64,000 bases of DNA from Siphonodentalium dalli (lineage: Eukaryota > Mollusca > Scaphopoda > Gadilida > Siphonodentaliidae), in the NCBI GenBank assembly GCA_032622095.1, contig CP136069.1, forward strand, positions 38,540,194 to 38,604,193, given 5' to 3'. The notes beneath the pieces were generated by a model. It did no database searches. It was not told the DNA's origin and was given only the letters and a program-made list of their open reading frames with translations. A program made the translations under genes and the position numbers. Positions 47,103 to 58,779 of the stretch are shown one piece after another (positions within the stretch are counted from its first letter, which is position 1; each line of letters starts with the position of its first letter).

Positions 47103-47120
47103 TGACGTCATGTGACGTCA
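47103..47120. promoter_or_regulatory. Twin CRE palindromes, left arm
   Basis: TGACGTCATGTGACGTCA: two perfect cAMP-response-element octamers two bases apart. Site identity is seen directly; function is unknown. Confidence 0.5.
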
Positions 47121-48085
47121 AATAATTTTTAGGGTGAGAAGAATATGACGATTCACGCAAAGCGTTGTCTTTCGTTTCTTATACAATCAGAAGTAAGAAG
47201 GTTATGCCCAATTGTTGTATACGATGGGAACCTACTGCCAATTACCTACGTTCTAATATATCACTTACCGCTGTTGGTCGCATTATTTGTTATCAAAGGC
47301 AGAAAAATCAACCCTCCCCATAAAGCTGAGAGGCGGCAGGCTGTGGTGTAAGGCACACATAACGCACGATTATGTGCCAAATTGTGAAAGTAACACAACG
47401 GTCGTTGATGGACTGCTGAGGTATTGTCTAATATATATGTTTCGAGCGACTCAGTCGAGCATTAAAGTAACAATATTACATAATGTACATCCTGACTCAA
47501 TTCTTCAACAAATTTTAGATTTTTCCCCTAAAAATATAATCTAAAATGCATTTTGTCTTCTTCCGGGAGACAAAAATGAAAATAATGTATTAAGGGTGGA
47601 GATAATTAGTGTATACAGTAATTTTGTTCCGTCTTGGTTTAAAAACTGGCATAATAACCCAAGATGGCTGCCAATATGGTCTCCGGTATATAGGTGGGAA
47701 TTGTGAAATTTGTAAGAACGCACGATTACTTGCCAAAATGGCTTAACTAACACAACGGCCGTTGATAAACTGCTAGAGTTTTGTGTAATATATATATATC
47801 CCGATCCATCGACTAGAACATTTAGGTGAAACCGGTACACAAAGCACCTCCTGGTCCCAATTTTTGATTAAATATTTAATTAGTTTAGTCCAAAACTAAT
47901 CGAAAACCTACATGTATGTTTGTCATCTTCTCGAAATGCATAAAGACAATAATGTAGCGTGGGTGGATATAATTTGTATGTACGATAATTCCATGCCGTC
48001 GGCGGTTAATACATGACATATTAACCCCAAGATGGCTGCCAATACGGTGGCCGGTATATGGATGGACATTGTAAAATCTGTCATT

Positions 48086-51000
48086 TCGCAAATAACACAA
48101 CCATCGCAATGCAATGTCTTATAAAACCAACAGTCCTATTATATTCATATCATTTTGCAATACTAGGACGTAATAGTGGCCAGTTCTATTACAATGACAA
48201 GAATGCTGGACGTTTCGGCACCTGGACGTTTCGGCACCTTATTTTTCGGCACTTTGGACGTTTCGGCACCTGTTAATTTTCAGGCCAACGAAATTATTGG
48301 TGTAGACGTGTATTGCCGAAACGTCCCGCACCCAATGACAACCAGATTGGTACCCACGAGTGAGAGGATCGACAATTTTTGCAGTCACTCGCGCTCAAGT
48401 AAGATTGTTCTTCGAAATCGGTGGCATGTCGTGCAAATTATTTCGCAATAAACATGATTGATTTAAGTCAGAAGGCTGTCTGACTATCTTTGCGAAAAGA
48501 ATAAGGGAATTATGCATGTCATATTAAATATAACACGACATAAGCATACTCGGCACTCTCTGTGGCTATTTGTAACAAAATGCGACCGCGAATAACAGAA
48601 TTAACCAATTAACCAATACGGATATAACGGAGCTACTGATACATCGGGTCTCATGTATACCGTTCTAAAAGTAAGTATAAATGGATCTCATTGACCAATA
48701 GCAATTACTGCCCAGTCCGCAAGAGGACGTATCCAGCAAATTATCAAACAGTCACATCATACAGGTTTGTTCAGTTTCATCATCACGCAATAGACTCGTT
48801 GATTTTTGTATTTTAACATTTACCGGATTAGTTTCCATGACACATATTGCACACACAAGGAGATAGAAAACCGGTTGATTTTCCTCTTGTATTTTGTCAG
48901 CTGCTTAACGGGTGGGAGGTATTTGCTTGTGCTAGCAGTTGATAAGTTGCAAAGCAAAGCTAAGGCTCTAAGCGAAATTTTCAACAACGAAAATACCAGC
49001 GATGTGGTAAATCAGATAAAACTGTCAAACTATGTTCCTAGATATGTCGATTGTATCTTACTATGTATTGTATGGTACTGGACTCTCGTGTCACCCCACG
49101 TGCCCTCGTGATTTCCATAAGTTACTGAACAATTGCTTGTAAGACGATGTATCCCAAATATGGACAGTTATCCCATGCTAAATGAACACTCATATTACCC
49201 ATATCTTTCTAAGCTGATGAGTAGGTATGATTACTTCTGGAAGGCTGTACATTCAGAAAACAGCATATATATCGTATTGGCATTGAGTTTTATCATGTAC
49301 AATGTAGACTGATACATTTTGGACTTTTGGTATCCCGGTGTAAGTTTTAGCCCATTATGATAACAAAATGTCATACACAGGTTGATACCAGGAAGACTAT
49401 AATAACTTTCTAGATAATTCCAAAAATAATGCGGTTAGGGACCTGCTGATGCCAGAGGGTCGGGTGTCTGAAAACATACCATATTTGTATTATGGCCGTT
49501 CATGATTAAAGCTTTCGAATTATAATTCCACCCACCGGTCATATCTAACGCCAGATGTGTTAAAGTTAAATTCAAATGTATCTATAGTTATCACACTATG
49601 CGCGACGTGAGTGGGCCGTATGTAGTGCGTATCCTGATATTATATTGTGGTAATGTTTGATGTGCAAATGGGTAAAACACAATGGGATCACGAGTCTTGG
49701 TGTAATTTGTCGCTGCATCTCAGAAATGATATATAGCAACAATTTATGTGCAGACCAGAATCTGATATACGATAACTCATCCATAACAAATCCGAATGTG
49801 CTGAGCGAAATCAGTAACTGGACACGATAGCCGTAGTTTAGTATTTACTGAACAGCGTGTGGGGAATACATTCATATGTCTTTGTTCAATCGGAACGATA
49901 TGGGGAAGGAGTTATTCGCTATATTGTTTTTCCGCCTGTGTTGCCTGTAAATACGAATATTGAATACAGCCCGATTGATACATTAATACCATGGGTTTTA
50001 CGTTTCAAACACCAATGGTACTGGCAACAGCAGCAGGTCCCCTGGTCTGAATACGACTGTTCAAATGTAACATAACGCAGACAAGTTTACTTTTCCACCA
50101 AGTTGGAAACAACATTTGATATTTCTGAAGGTTATCGCGTTCATATCTTGCAAATAAAGCGGTCCTTCGTGGCGATCTTGTTCAACAAAAACTGCATAAT
50201 TAAGTTAGACACACAGGAGGGATTCTCATTCTGGACATGATTATTCTTATGTTTATCACTGATCAGATAATATTTCGGAAGATGCAAAATCTGAACTAAT
50301 TTTGTACGACGAGCGCTATCTTTTTCTGAATCTCATCTTCTTTGCGTTATTGGACACTAGTCAATGAAAGCGGACATGGTGATTTAGGGTCTGGAAAAAT
50401 TAACTCTGTGTTATCATGACCGTTTTTTTGTCAGTCGAAGCTATTGTACAGCAATTGTACATTGTATATATAACAGATTAATGGAGGCACTGACTCAGAA
50501 TCAAAATCATTGCTTTAAATGTGGTTGATTCAGTGAGTGAGCGTGAACAAATTATCATTTCTTATCGAAGTGGTCATGTATTTATCGGATGGCACAATGA
50601 TATGTTCCTTAATTATCTCACACCTAGCTTTAAAATCGGTCCCAATTTTCGCCCAATCAAGTCCGGAGATGTGAACCCGCATCAACATTGTCTAGCCCAG
50701 ACTTCGATAATGGTAACCACGACATATCCCCCTCATATGTACCATCATATCTGGTAGCACTTGGAATAATATTCATTGAGAAAATTGACCTTCTATTGTC
50801 AGGTTTAAGTAATTTAATATTGATTATGTCAAAGGTAATTGTCATAAATAACAATCAGGAAATTAATGTATTACTGTTACTCGGTTCTTCGTTTTAAACA
50901 ATCATGTCCATCTGTAAATACCTTGCTCAAATTGCCAACTATTTCAAGTGACACGGGTTACTTGAGCACGAATGCTCATGAATGCAAGAATCGTCAATAA

Positions 51001-51139
51001 TTGGCACCATTCTGGTAGAAATTTTAAATAAAATTGCGCATCATGATGTCCAGGAGTAACATGATACAATGAATATAATACGTTGGGTTCTGTGAGACAT
51101 TAGATGGCGGCAATGACGGCGATAAAAGTGAAACATGAC
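48086..51139. other. Interior of the 5.2-kb element
   Basis: AT-rich, with only unrecognised frames of up to 101 codons (48,806-49,111). At 48,206-48,271 the phrase GGACGTTTCGGCACC recurs three times with one GGCACTTT variant. No domain, RNA or promoter could be supported. Confidence 0.5.
48206..48271. repeat. Short tandem repeat GGACGTTTCGGCACC
   Basis: Three copies and one partial in 66 bases; an inverted GCCGAAACGTCC follows at 48,313-48,324. Confidence 0.85.
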
Positions 51140-52071
51140 ATATTTTACCATTTATTCTGACCACCGTATTGGCAGCCATCTTGTCGTTAGTAAGCCATTT
51201 TGTAATCCAACAAACGACAATGAATTATCGTACACACCAAACATCTCCGCCACGCTACATTCTGCGCTTTATGGCTTCCGAGAAGATGACAAAAATGGCT
51301 TTAGGTTATTTTTGGAGAAAAATACCTAAATGTTATCAAAATTTTGTGCCAGGAGGTGCATTGTGTAATATTTCACTTTATTGTTCGAGTTTATAGATCT
51401 GGATATATCCCTTAAACTATAGTTTAGCAGTTCATCAACGACCGCTTTGTTAGTTAAGCCATTTAAGCAAGTACTTGCGCGTTCTTACACAATTCCCACC
51501 TATATAGCGGCTGCCATATTGCAGCCATTTTGGGTTAGTATGTCATTTTTGTAATCCAAGGCGGAATGAAATTGCCGTATACACCAATTATGTCCACCCT
51601 TACTAATTCTTTTCTTTTTTTGCCTTCCAGAAAATAAAAAAAAATGCGTTTTATATCATTTTTTAGGAAACATTATTAAATTTATTCAAATTTCTGGTCT
51701 GGGGGTACATTATATATTGTTTGTACTTTAATGTTCGAGTTTGTAGACAGAAACTTATATATTATTACATTCTTTAGCAGACTTTCAACGGCCGTTGTAT
51801 TAGTTAAGCCTATTGTCATGTAACGTGAGTTTTGTGTGCCTTATACCAGAGCATGTCGCATCTTAACTTTAGGGGGAGGGTTGATTGTTCTGCCTCTGAT
51901 CAAAAATAATGCAGCCTGCAGCAATAAGCTATATACCTAAATATAGCCAATTGACAGTAGTTTCCCATGGTATAAAACAATGCGGCATATCCGTCTTACT
52001 TTATGATTTAAAAGAAACGAAAGACAACGCTTTGCGTGAATCGTCATATTTGTTTCACCAAAACTATTATT

Positions 52072-52089
52072 TGACGTCACATGACGTCA
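52072..52089. promoter_or_regulatory. Twin CRE palindromes, right arm
   Basis: TGACGTCACATGACGTCA, the inverted counterpart of the left-arm sites, with the two octamers again exact despite divergence around them. Confidence 0.5.
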
Positions 52090-52204
52090 TGATTGCAATT
52101 CCGAGATTCAATGGTTACATGTATTACCCTACTCTGGTTATCGCCCCACACTCAGGTATGAAAATTGGACGAATATTTTTTCTCAAAATGTGTGAATATA
52201 CTCA

Positions 52205-52655
52205 AGAAGACCACGCGGTGAGAAAAAAGTCCGCCTATCTGACAAATCCAACATACGGATTCCGAAAGTTTAATATTTACGCTAACCAAAATGTAGGTCT
52301 CATAATTCGGTTTCGAGGCGACATGTGCCTATGTCCATATTTGCCTGGCCTAGAAATGCGCTTGGCATCAGCATTACATTCAATGAAGTCAGATATCCTT
52401 TTTCGGTGATCAAATCTCTGGTACGTTCCACGTAACAGCGCCCTAACAACTCACTACCAACGGTATCCATAGTAAACATAATTATGTATACAGACCTGAT
52501 TACACGGCTCATGGCTTTGCGGTGAGATGTCGTGACGCGGAGTTCTATTCAAAATCATCCGATAATGGTGAATCGAAAACTAAAGTCAGCAAATCTCGAC
52601 CAATCATAATACGTGTTCAAAGGCAAATAATCAACTTGAATACAATTATACATAA
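52205..52655. other. Spacer
   Basis: No recognised gene or repeat between the right arm and the Helitron-like end. Confidence 0.4.
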
Positions 52656-53180
52656 CTAGCTGAAACAGGCCTTCGGGAGCCTTTATTCAGCGGAGGAGGA
52701 GCCTGCAGCCCCTTTGTGCGTTAGGGGCATGTGACCCCTGTGTGCGTTTCGTGGCAGACAGATCCTACTCGTATATATATATATATTTATCATTTTATTA
52801 TGCAACTTCAATATATCCTCAGGAAAATAGGTTCATGTTGGACCTAAATATTGACATTGGTTCATATTGGACTTAGTTGGTTCTGATATAAGCCCATAGT
52901 GGACACATTATTCTGTTTGATGGCGCGGGCCAGTGAAAAACATCTATAAAGAGCGTACATCTGGTGCTGAAATAGGCCCATAGTGAGAGTATTTGTTTTT
53001 GTTTTTTGTTTTTGTTATTTATATATATAATGTTTTTTTAAATCATAGTTTTGAAAAACTAACGCCGTTATAACCTCCGCAAGGGTACCCAGAACTAAGT
53101 TTGGTTGAATCGGTCTAGGGGTCTGGGAGAAAAATCCGAAAAGACAGACGGACAGACAGACATATCCTACTCGCTGGATA
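52656..53180 (-). mobile_element. Helitron-like element with a different hairpin
   Basis: The minus-strand end reads AGGCTCCCGAAGGCCT, seven bases, then CTAG and host T. The opposite side (53,100-53,175) has GAATCGGTCTAGGGGTCTGG and a CAGA/CGGA stretch then CATATCCTACTCG. This mirrors the order in the 19-23 kb elements. CAGACAGATCCTACTCG also occurs at 52,755-52,772, so two elements or an internal duplication may be present. It is not coding. Confidence 0.45.
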
Positions 53181-53838
53181 ATAAAGGATATTTGCTTTCC
53201 AAGATGATATACATTATTGATATGGCGTCCAATACAGCTTCTTCGTAGAATAGACCCGTTTTGTCACCAATTGGTTTTATAAAATCTATGCTGAACTGAA
53301 AATATTTCTGGGGCCAGATCAACCAATATTTCCGATTCTGGACAAGATACGTCAGTTCGCGAGATACCAACACATCCGTGCTAATACTCGTGGTATTGTG
53401 TGGAATATTATATACAGATGTTCCAACAAGAGAGGCTAGCTTAAAGCCACATGTCAGTTTGCACTCCAACATACACCTAAAACTATTCACTTTTGAATTT
53501 TCCCGGTATCTAAATAGTTAGATAAATACTTCAACTAACTTTCCACTAGCATTATATGTCACAGAAACACTCATAGAAGTCATACAATATACAACTTTGA
53601 ACACGATGTTTGGGTCCCAACCGGCATAGAACAGAAAAGGGCGTTCCGTGTTATTGTATTCCTGATATCGTAGAAATAAGGAGCGTTGATTTATCCTCTT
53701 TGTGAAAAATTGAAAACAGCTGGCAAATGGACATTATTTTTCTCTCAACCAGTTATAAAAGTATATATATTGGAATTGTCTATTATTCATGTGTAGGGGG
53801 TGTTTACGAAACATGCGCATACGAAAGACAGAAACACA
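53181..53838. other. Spacer with an unrecognised minus-strand frame
   Basis: A 107-codon frame on the minus strand (53,490-53,167) has no domain I recognise. It runs into the Helitron-like edge, so I do not call it a gene. Confidence 0.35.
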
Positions 53839-53840
53839 TA

Positions 53841-54301
53841 TGTGACCCGCCATATCAAATCCAGTCGTAAGTCGGGATTTTTTACCCTGTGCCAATGCAT
53901 TCTTTTATATATGCGAGTCGACCACGTGTCGCCTCGCATATATAAGAGAATGCATTGGCCTAACAATTTTTTATCATTTTTTTTAAATAAATGCATGTTT
54001 CTTACATTTTTTAGGACTTAAAATAAAAAAACATTCATTACCCTGCAGGGAGCCCCACACATATATAGAAGCATATATAATAGTGTCGTCTGCTCATGTT
54101 TGTCCGGAGCTCTGTAGGGTAAAATTATAAAACTGTTAAAGAATACAAGAAAAAATTATTAAAATTGTAAAAAATTGTTAAGCCAATGCATTCTCTTATA
54201 TATGCAAGGCGACCTATGCTCGACTCGCACATATAAGAGAATGCATTGGCACAGGGTAAAAAAATCCCGACTTACGACTGGATTTGATATGGCGGGTCAC
54301 A
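53841..54301. mobile_element. TA-flanked MITE, copy 1
   Basis: TA at 53,839-53,840 and 54,302-54,303 flank inverted ends TGTGACCCGCCATATCAAAT, continuing through CCAGTCGTAAGTCGGGATTT. Inside sits the hairpin core with GCCAATGCATTCTCTTATAT seen at 27 kb. A TA duplication fits Tc1/mariner-type MITEs. Confidence 0.8.
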
Positions 54302-54390
54302 TATACAAGAGCAGAAAGATTGCTAGTCATTGGTGTGAAAGGTTCAGAACATATGCTCAATAAACGGCACATGGACGATCGTTGAACTTA

Positions 54391-54925
54391 TGTGACCAGC
54401 CATATCAAATCCAGTCGTAAGTCGGGATTTTTTTTACCCTGTGCCAATGCATTCTCTTATATATGCGAGTCGACCATAGGTCGCCTCAAATATATAAGAG
54501 AATGCATTGGCCTAACAATATTTTACAATTTTAATAATTTTTTCTTGTATTCCTTAACAATTTTATAATTTCACCCATACAGAGCCCCAGACAAACATGA
54601 GCAGACGACACTCTTCTATATGCTTCTATATATGTGTGGGGCTCCCTGCAAGGTAATGGATGTTTTTTATTTTATGTCCTAAAAATTCAGGCAATTCTTC
54701 AAGGATTGTCCACTTATAAATGGACAATCGGTACCTAAAATGGTCATTAATAAATGGACAATCCAACCACGCGTGGCACGCGAGCTTGGGATTGTCCACT
54801 AAATGAAGACATGTTTTGTTAATCCTGCATGAAGGGCAATAACTCTATAAATAATGTTAATTTGCTAAATAACGGTGATTTGTATGAGAAGAAGTGTTTT
54901 TAAAGATTTGATATGGCGGGTCACA
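54391..54925. mobile_element. TA-flanked MITE, copy 2, right half altered
   Basis: The left end matches copy 1 (TGTGACCAGCCATATCAAAT) with TA flanks at 54,389-54,390 and 54,926-54,927. The hairpin core's second half and most of the right arm are missing. Only GATTTGATATGGCGGGTCACA remains, in the reverse sense. In the gap are ATTGTCCACTTATAAATGG-type palindromes (54,710-54,810), apparently another insertion or deletion scar. Confidence 0.75.
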
Positions 54926-56264
54926 TATGGACATATCGTATGGGAACTACTCGTCAATAATTATTTAGTAAGGAAAGTGTTACGGAATCGCAGTATCGAA
55001 TATAACTCCTATATATATGTAGCTATGGCGTACAAACGGTATATCATATGGTCTACGAGCTAAGCCCTACCACACGTGGATCATATTGGTGCATCGTGCA
55101 CATGAAATAGCCATCCAGTACCAACATGACTTTTACACTACCTACATCTGCCATGCTATTATTGTATATCTATGTTTTATATTATATGTTATATGCTTGC
55201 AATTGCCCATTGAGGTGTTATTGCAATAAAATCTTGTATCTGCCTACATGGGAAAATATTATCAGCATTTTGTGGTTTTATACCCCGCAGTGGGACGATG
55301 GACGTTGGTTATTCCATGTCTTACGGGGGAAATAAAAATAAGAAACTGATCTGAACACAAAAACAGAGTATTGCGGAGTTAGTGTGTTGATCATTGGTAT
55401 CAAGATATCGAAACTTGCGTCAAAATCGAATACTGCCATAAGATTTACGATATAATATTTGTACCTGCATATATGAGTGGATGCCACCGTGTTGTTGTAT
55501 TGCCCGGATACAAGTCCGCTTCTGTTGTGTCCTGTCTAATTAAATCCATACTTTTTAAATAGCGACGTACGTTGTTCGGCGGCCTTTTTCCTACTTACCC
55601 TATTATTATAAGAGACCGCAATTCTTTCAGATCGCTATTAAGATTGTTTCGGCTACACAATGAACCACCACAAGCCGATAAATTATTCAAAGTACAATGG
55701 ATTTTATATTCGGGCAGTTAATATGTCCGTCACTAGATTTACGTTAATGATCTTAGTGTGTGTATTGCCGACGCGATCTGTGTGATGACGGTACCCGACG
55801 GGTTGAAGTCTCGTTTGTTTATACTTTGCAATGGTCTCTTTTGTCGTACAATCTCAGGTCCTTTCTCACCCTCATTCATTGCTGATCTAGTGACGTTGTC
55901 CCTTTTATATTACGATATATTTACATAATAAGTGTACTTATCACTAAATCCAGCATTCCTAGTGGTCGGCGCCCACGTGACTAGTTGCAATTATTCCATG
56001 GTGAACGCGCAACAAGTCATAACTGCAGCCCCATAATTACATCGACGCGTTATCTGTTTCGGAAAGAAGAACGCGTAATGTTTTGGGCGCATTTGGACTC
56101 GCGCAGGATTGACTTAATAAATCATCATGTTTCAATATAAAGAGCCTCGTTGTTCCTGTTAACTTTGCCAAGGGCGCTATGGGATATTTTGGGCTGGTTT
56201 TGTCACGATTCACTTTTAGATTTAAATACATATACAAAAGTGACTTTTTCGCTAAATGTATCTA
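54926..56264. other. Spacer, nothing recognised
   Basis: A 69-codon frame at 55,126-55,335 starts with a hydrophobic stretch, followed by several Cys. No splice or family evidence supports it. Confidence 0.4.
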
Positions 56265-57205
56265 AATATAATGATTAACTGTCATGTGGACTGTTTTTAT
56301 GGAGATGTAACCGCGAGGTGAGTACTGAAGATACGTATACAGGTGAGCTGCAACATCATTGACACTGCCATGGTACAAATGTACCTACAACTGTGGCCCA
56401 TTAATCTAATTAGGAACTGCTATTCAACCAAAGTAAAAGGTACGTGCGCTCCAGAATAGAAGATGGGTTTTGTTGGACGTTTATAAACACGGGAGAATGT
56501 TTATATAAACTAATATATCGAATATTCAGTTGTGTTTCATTAACAGTAGAGTGTAATTCTAGTATTGAAATCGGGTTTTATAAAAGTGATGTTGCTGTTG
56601 TAATTGTGTCTCGGAAGCGATAGACCATCAATAAAAAAAAATACAATCCTCATGTATCACTGAAGATACGTATATATACAGGTGAGCTGCAATATCATTG
56701 ACACTGCCATGGTACAAATGTACCTACAACTGCCGCCATTTAATCTAACTAGGAAGTGCATGCTATTCAACCAAAGTCAAAGGTACGTGTGCTCAAGAAT
56801 AGAAGATGTGTTTTGTTGGACGTTTATAAATACGGGAGAATGTTTAGCACCAAATGCATATTTATTGACACATTAAGGTGTTTTGTTCGGAATTCCTTTG
56901 CCAACATGTCGGAGTAACCGACATTATTGTCCCTTCACGCAGTCACCATTTTGCACAAAACAGTTCTCATGTCTAAGTACACGTTCCAATACAGAACAAA
57001 GACGCCATCTCCGTGATGTACAGTATACATAAGGATTAACTGTCATGTGGACTGTTTTTATGGAGATGTAACCGCGAGGTGAGTGGTCATAACTTGTGTA
57101 AAACGGGTTTTACATACAAGTTATGACCATTTTTTTTATTGATGGTCTATCGCTTCCGAGACACAATTACAACAGCAACATCACTTTTATAAAACCCGAT
57201 TGATA
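56265..57205. repeat. Composite direct and inverted repeats
   Basis: A segment of about 180 bp (ACTGAAGATACGTATA to CGGGAGAATGTTTA) occurs at 56,324-56,503 and 56,660-56,846. A 50-bp segment (ATTAACTGTCATGTGGACTG to CGCGAGGTGAGT) occurs at 56,273 and 57,034. TCGGGTTTTATAAAAGTGAT to CCATCAATAAAA at 56,571-56,638 is inverted at 57,132-57,202. A 45-bp palindrome (GGTCATAACTTGTGTAAAAC) is centred near 57,109. The whole resembles a rearranged foldback element. Confidence 0.75.
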
Positions 57206-58069
57206 GCTGGAAATTATGTAGGGAAATTTCGTCAGGAAAATAAAATCCCTCTGAATAATGGTAGAGTATACCATACTTCTAAATATACACTCTATATATT
57301 CCGGATATAAAATACGTCCTCAGAAATCACGATTATTAGGTTGAATAATACGGATCGTCTGCAACTTGGTCTGATAAACACCGATTTTCTCATATCTAAA
57401 ACGACTGTATGCTTACATATTGATATGCACATGGCGTAAGAAATGTCCACAATGACTTACATAGCACCAACATGATTTGTTCCGACTGTTTGTTAATATT
57501 ATTGGCCAAATTACATAACTATTTGGTGCACGGCAAATTGCACGACCACTGTCGTGCAAATTGCAATTCGCATGTTTTGTTACTGTATGGCATATTGCAA
57601 GCACAAAACAATAGCTGCCAATTGTGAGCAAATATTTGGGTCAAAATGGGAGTCATATCATTACGCATCATTTTGGTCAATATTGCGTCATTTTGTTGCG
57701 TTCAAGCTCTTTGGAACACCACTTGTATATTAATTTAATGGTGATCTATTTTTGGCTTTAAAATCACAACAGAGGGGGTTATCTATCAGAACTCTAGTTG
57801 GCGTGATAAATTTGAAGGTCCTCTTTAAAATTTAACACAAACTGTCATATTTGGCGATGGTTACGGTACATACATGTATTTCCCCGAAACGTCAAACATT
57901 GAAATGAGCATTAATGATTATACACCTCCCATTTACTAACGTTCGAAGTCAATCTTAGTTTACACCAAGTCTGACTTCACACACGAGCACTTGTTAGTAA
58001 CTGCACACCAACAATGGTTTTATTGATATAAAATATTATTATGTCTTGGTGTGCAAAACAGCTCGAGTT
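57206..58069. other. Spacer, nothing recognised
   Basis: AT-rich with CAAATTGC/GCAAATTG inverted words at 57,525-57,620. No gene. Confidence 0.4.
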
Positions 58070-58510
58070 CAAATTATCCGATCGAAACGACACTTCGTAT
58101 GAGGAATGACAATTACATTAATGAGGTCAATTTCAATTATGGTTCTAGTCCGATGATCTTTTTCTCTGTGTGACTCTTTTTTATTTAGAGATTGCCATTG
58201 TCATGTTTTCCGGATAATATTAACTCCGGTGAATATTATCCGATTGGAACGAAATGTGGTACGAGTAATAAACATTACATTACTGAGGTCGAGTTCCTAT
58301 ATCCTTCCGGTCAGATGATTTTTATTAGAGCTTTAGTCCTTTTCAGACCTATACATTGCCATTGTCATGTTGTCCGGATAATTACAATAAATATCGACTA
58401 ATCCCAACTAAACTTGACTCAGGATTATCCATCACATTGTTCAAGTCAACTTCGAATGTGGTTCAGATCTGCCGAATTTAGACGGAGCTATCTCCCTTTT
58501 TTTATTATAA
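58070..58510. repeat. Degenerate 160-190-bp direct repeat
   Basis: AATTATCCGAT or ATATTATCCGAT begins units at 58,073 and 58,233, with ACATTA..GAGGTC, GATGAT.TTT and ATTGCCATTGTCATGTT.TCCGGATAAT in both. A partial third starts at 58,424 and ends at GAGCTATCTCCCTTTTT. Confidence 0.65.
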
Positions 58511-58533
58511 AAACTGATTCCACTTAGAATCTG

Positions 58534-58779
58534 TCAATTATTCCACCACACAAATTCCACACATTGTGTTTTTTTCTGAGCTTGTGTCTCATATGATATT
58601 GTTGCAGCACACTTGGCGACATGGTTCCCTGACGTCTTGAGGTTATACTTGTATATAGTTTTAAATCCGCATATCTCACATGTTGCTTCGTTGTCCACCT
58701 GAACAGACTCAACTACGTGTACGATCTCAAATGGTGACAATTTAGACAGAATTAATACCTCCATCGCAATTTTTGCCAT
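58534..58779 (-). CDS. Short ORF with zinc-finger-like Cys/His motif
   Basis: An 81-codon minus-strand frame starting ATG at 58,779 encodes ATCEICGFKTIYKYNLKTSG followed by NHVAKC. The block CxxCGFKTxYKYNLK is typical of C2H2 zinc fingers, but the first His expected after NLK is missing and the ligands would be C-x2-C-x15-H-x3-C. Upstream, the acidic segment EIVHVVESVQVDNE precedes it. It could be an exon of a zinc-finger gene, a processed remnant, or a C2HC finger. No splice sites or neighbours support one choice. Confidence 0.3.
   Translation of the reverse strand: MAKIAMEVLILSKLSPFEIVHVVESVQVDNEATCEICGFKTIYKYNLKTSGNHVAKCAATISYETQAQKKTQCVEFVWWNN

Larger units (their letters stand above)
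46988..52204. mobile_element. 5.2-kb element with inverted repeats of about 1.1 kb
   Basis: The arm 46,988-48,085 is inverted at about 51,140-52,204. Shared text includes GTGTGAATATACTC at the edge, ATTGGACGAATAT, GACAACGCTTTGCGTGAATC and a doubled TGACGTCA. ACACAACGGCCGTTGAT and AAGATGGCTGCCAATA also recur. Each arm holds two tandem units of about 360 bp (AAGATGGCTGCCAAT at 47,664 and 48,032). Divergence between arms is considerable, with indels. No transposase is recognisable inside. The superfamily is unknown because the termini and target duplication are not clear. A 166-codon frame at 51,909-52,409 spans the right edge and is not supported as a gene. Confidence 0.75.

Noticed and set aside
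51909-52409. 166-codon open frame as a host gene
   Set aside because: Its first two thirds lie in the inverted arm of the 5.2-kb element, where the partner arm does not keep the frame open, and no domain is recognisable.
53167-53490. 107-codon minus-strand frame as a gene
   Set aside because: No motif, splice signal or conserved neighbour; it overlaps the edge of a Helitron-like element.
53800-54363. Short frames sharing QCILLYM and YKRMHW
   Set aside because: These are translations of the hairpin core of the MITEs and recur wherever that core occurs.
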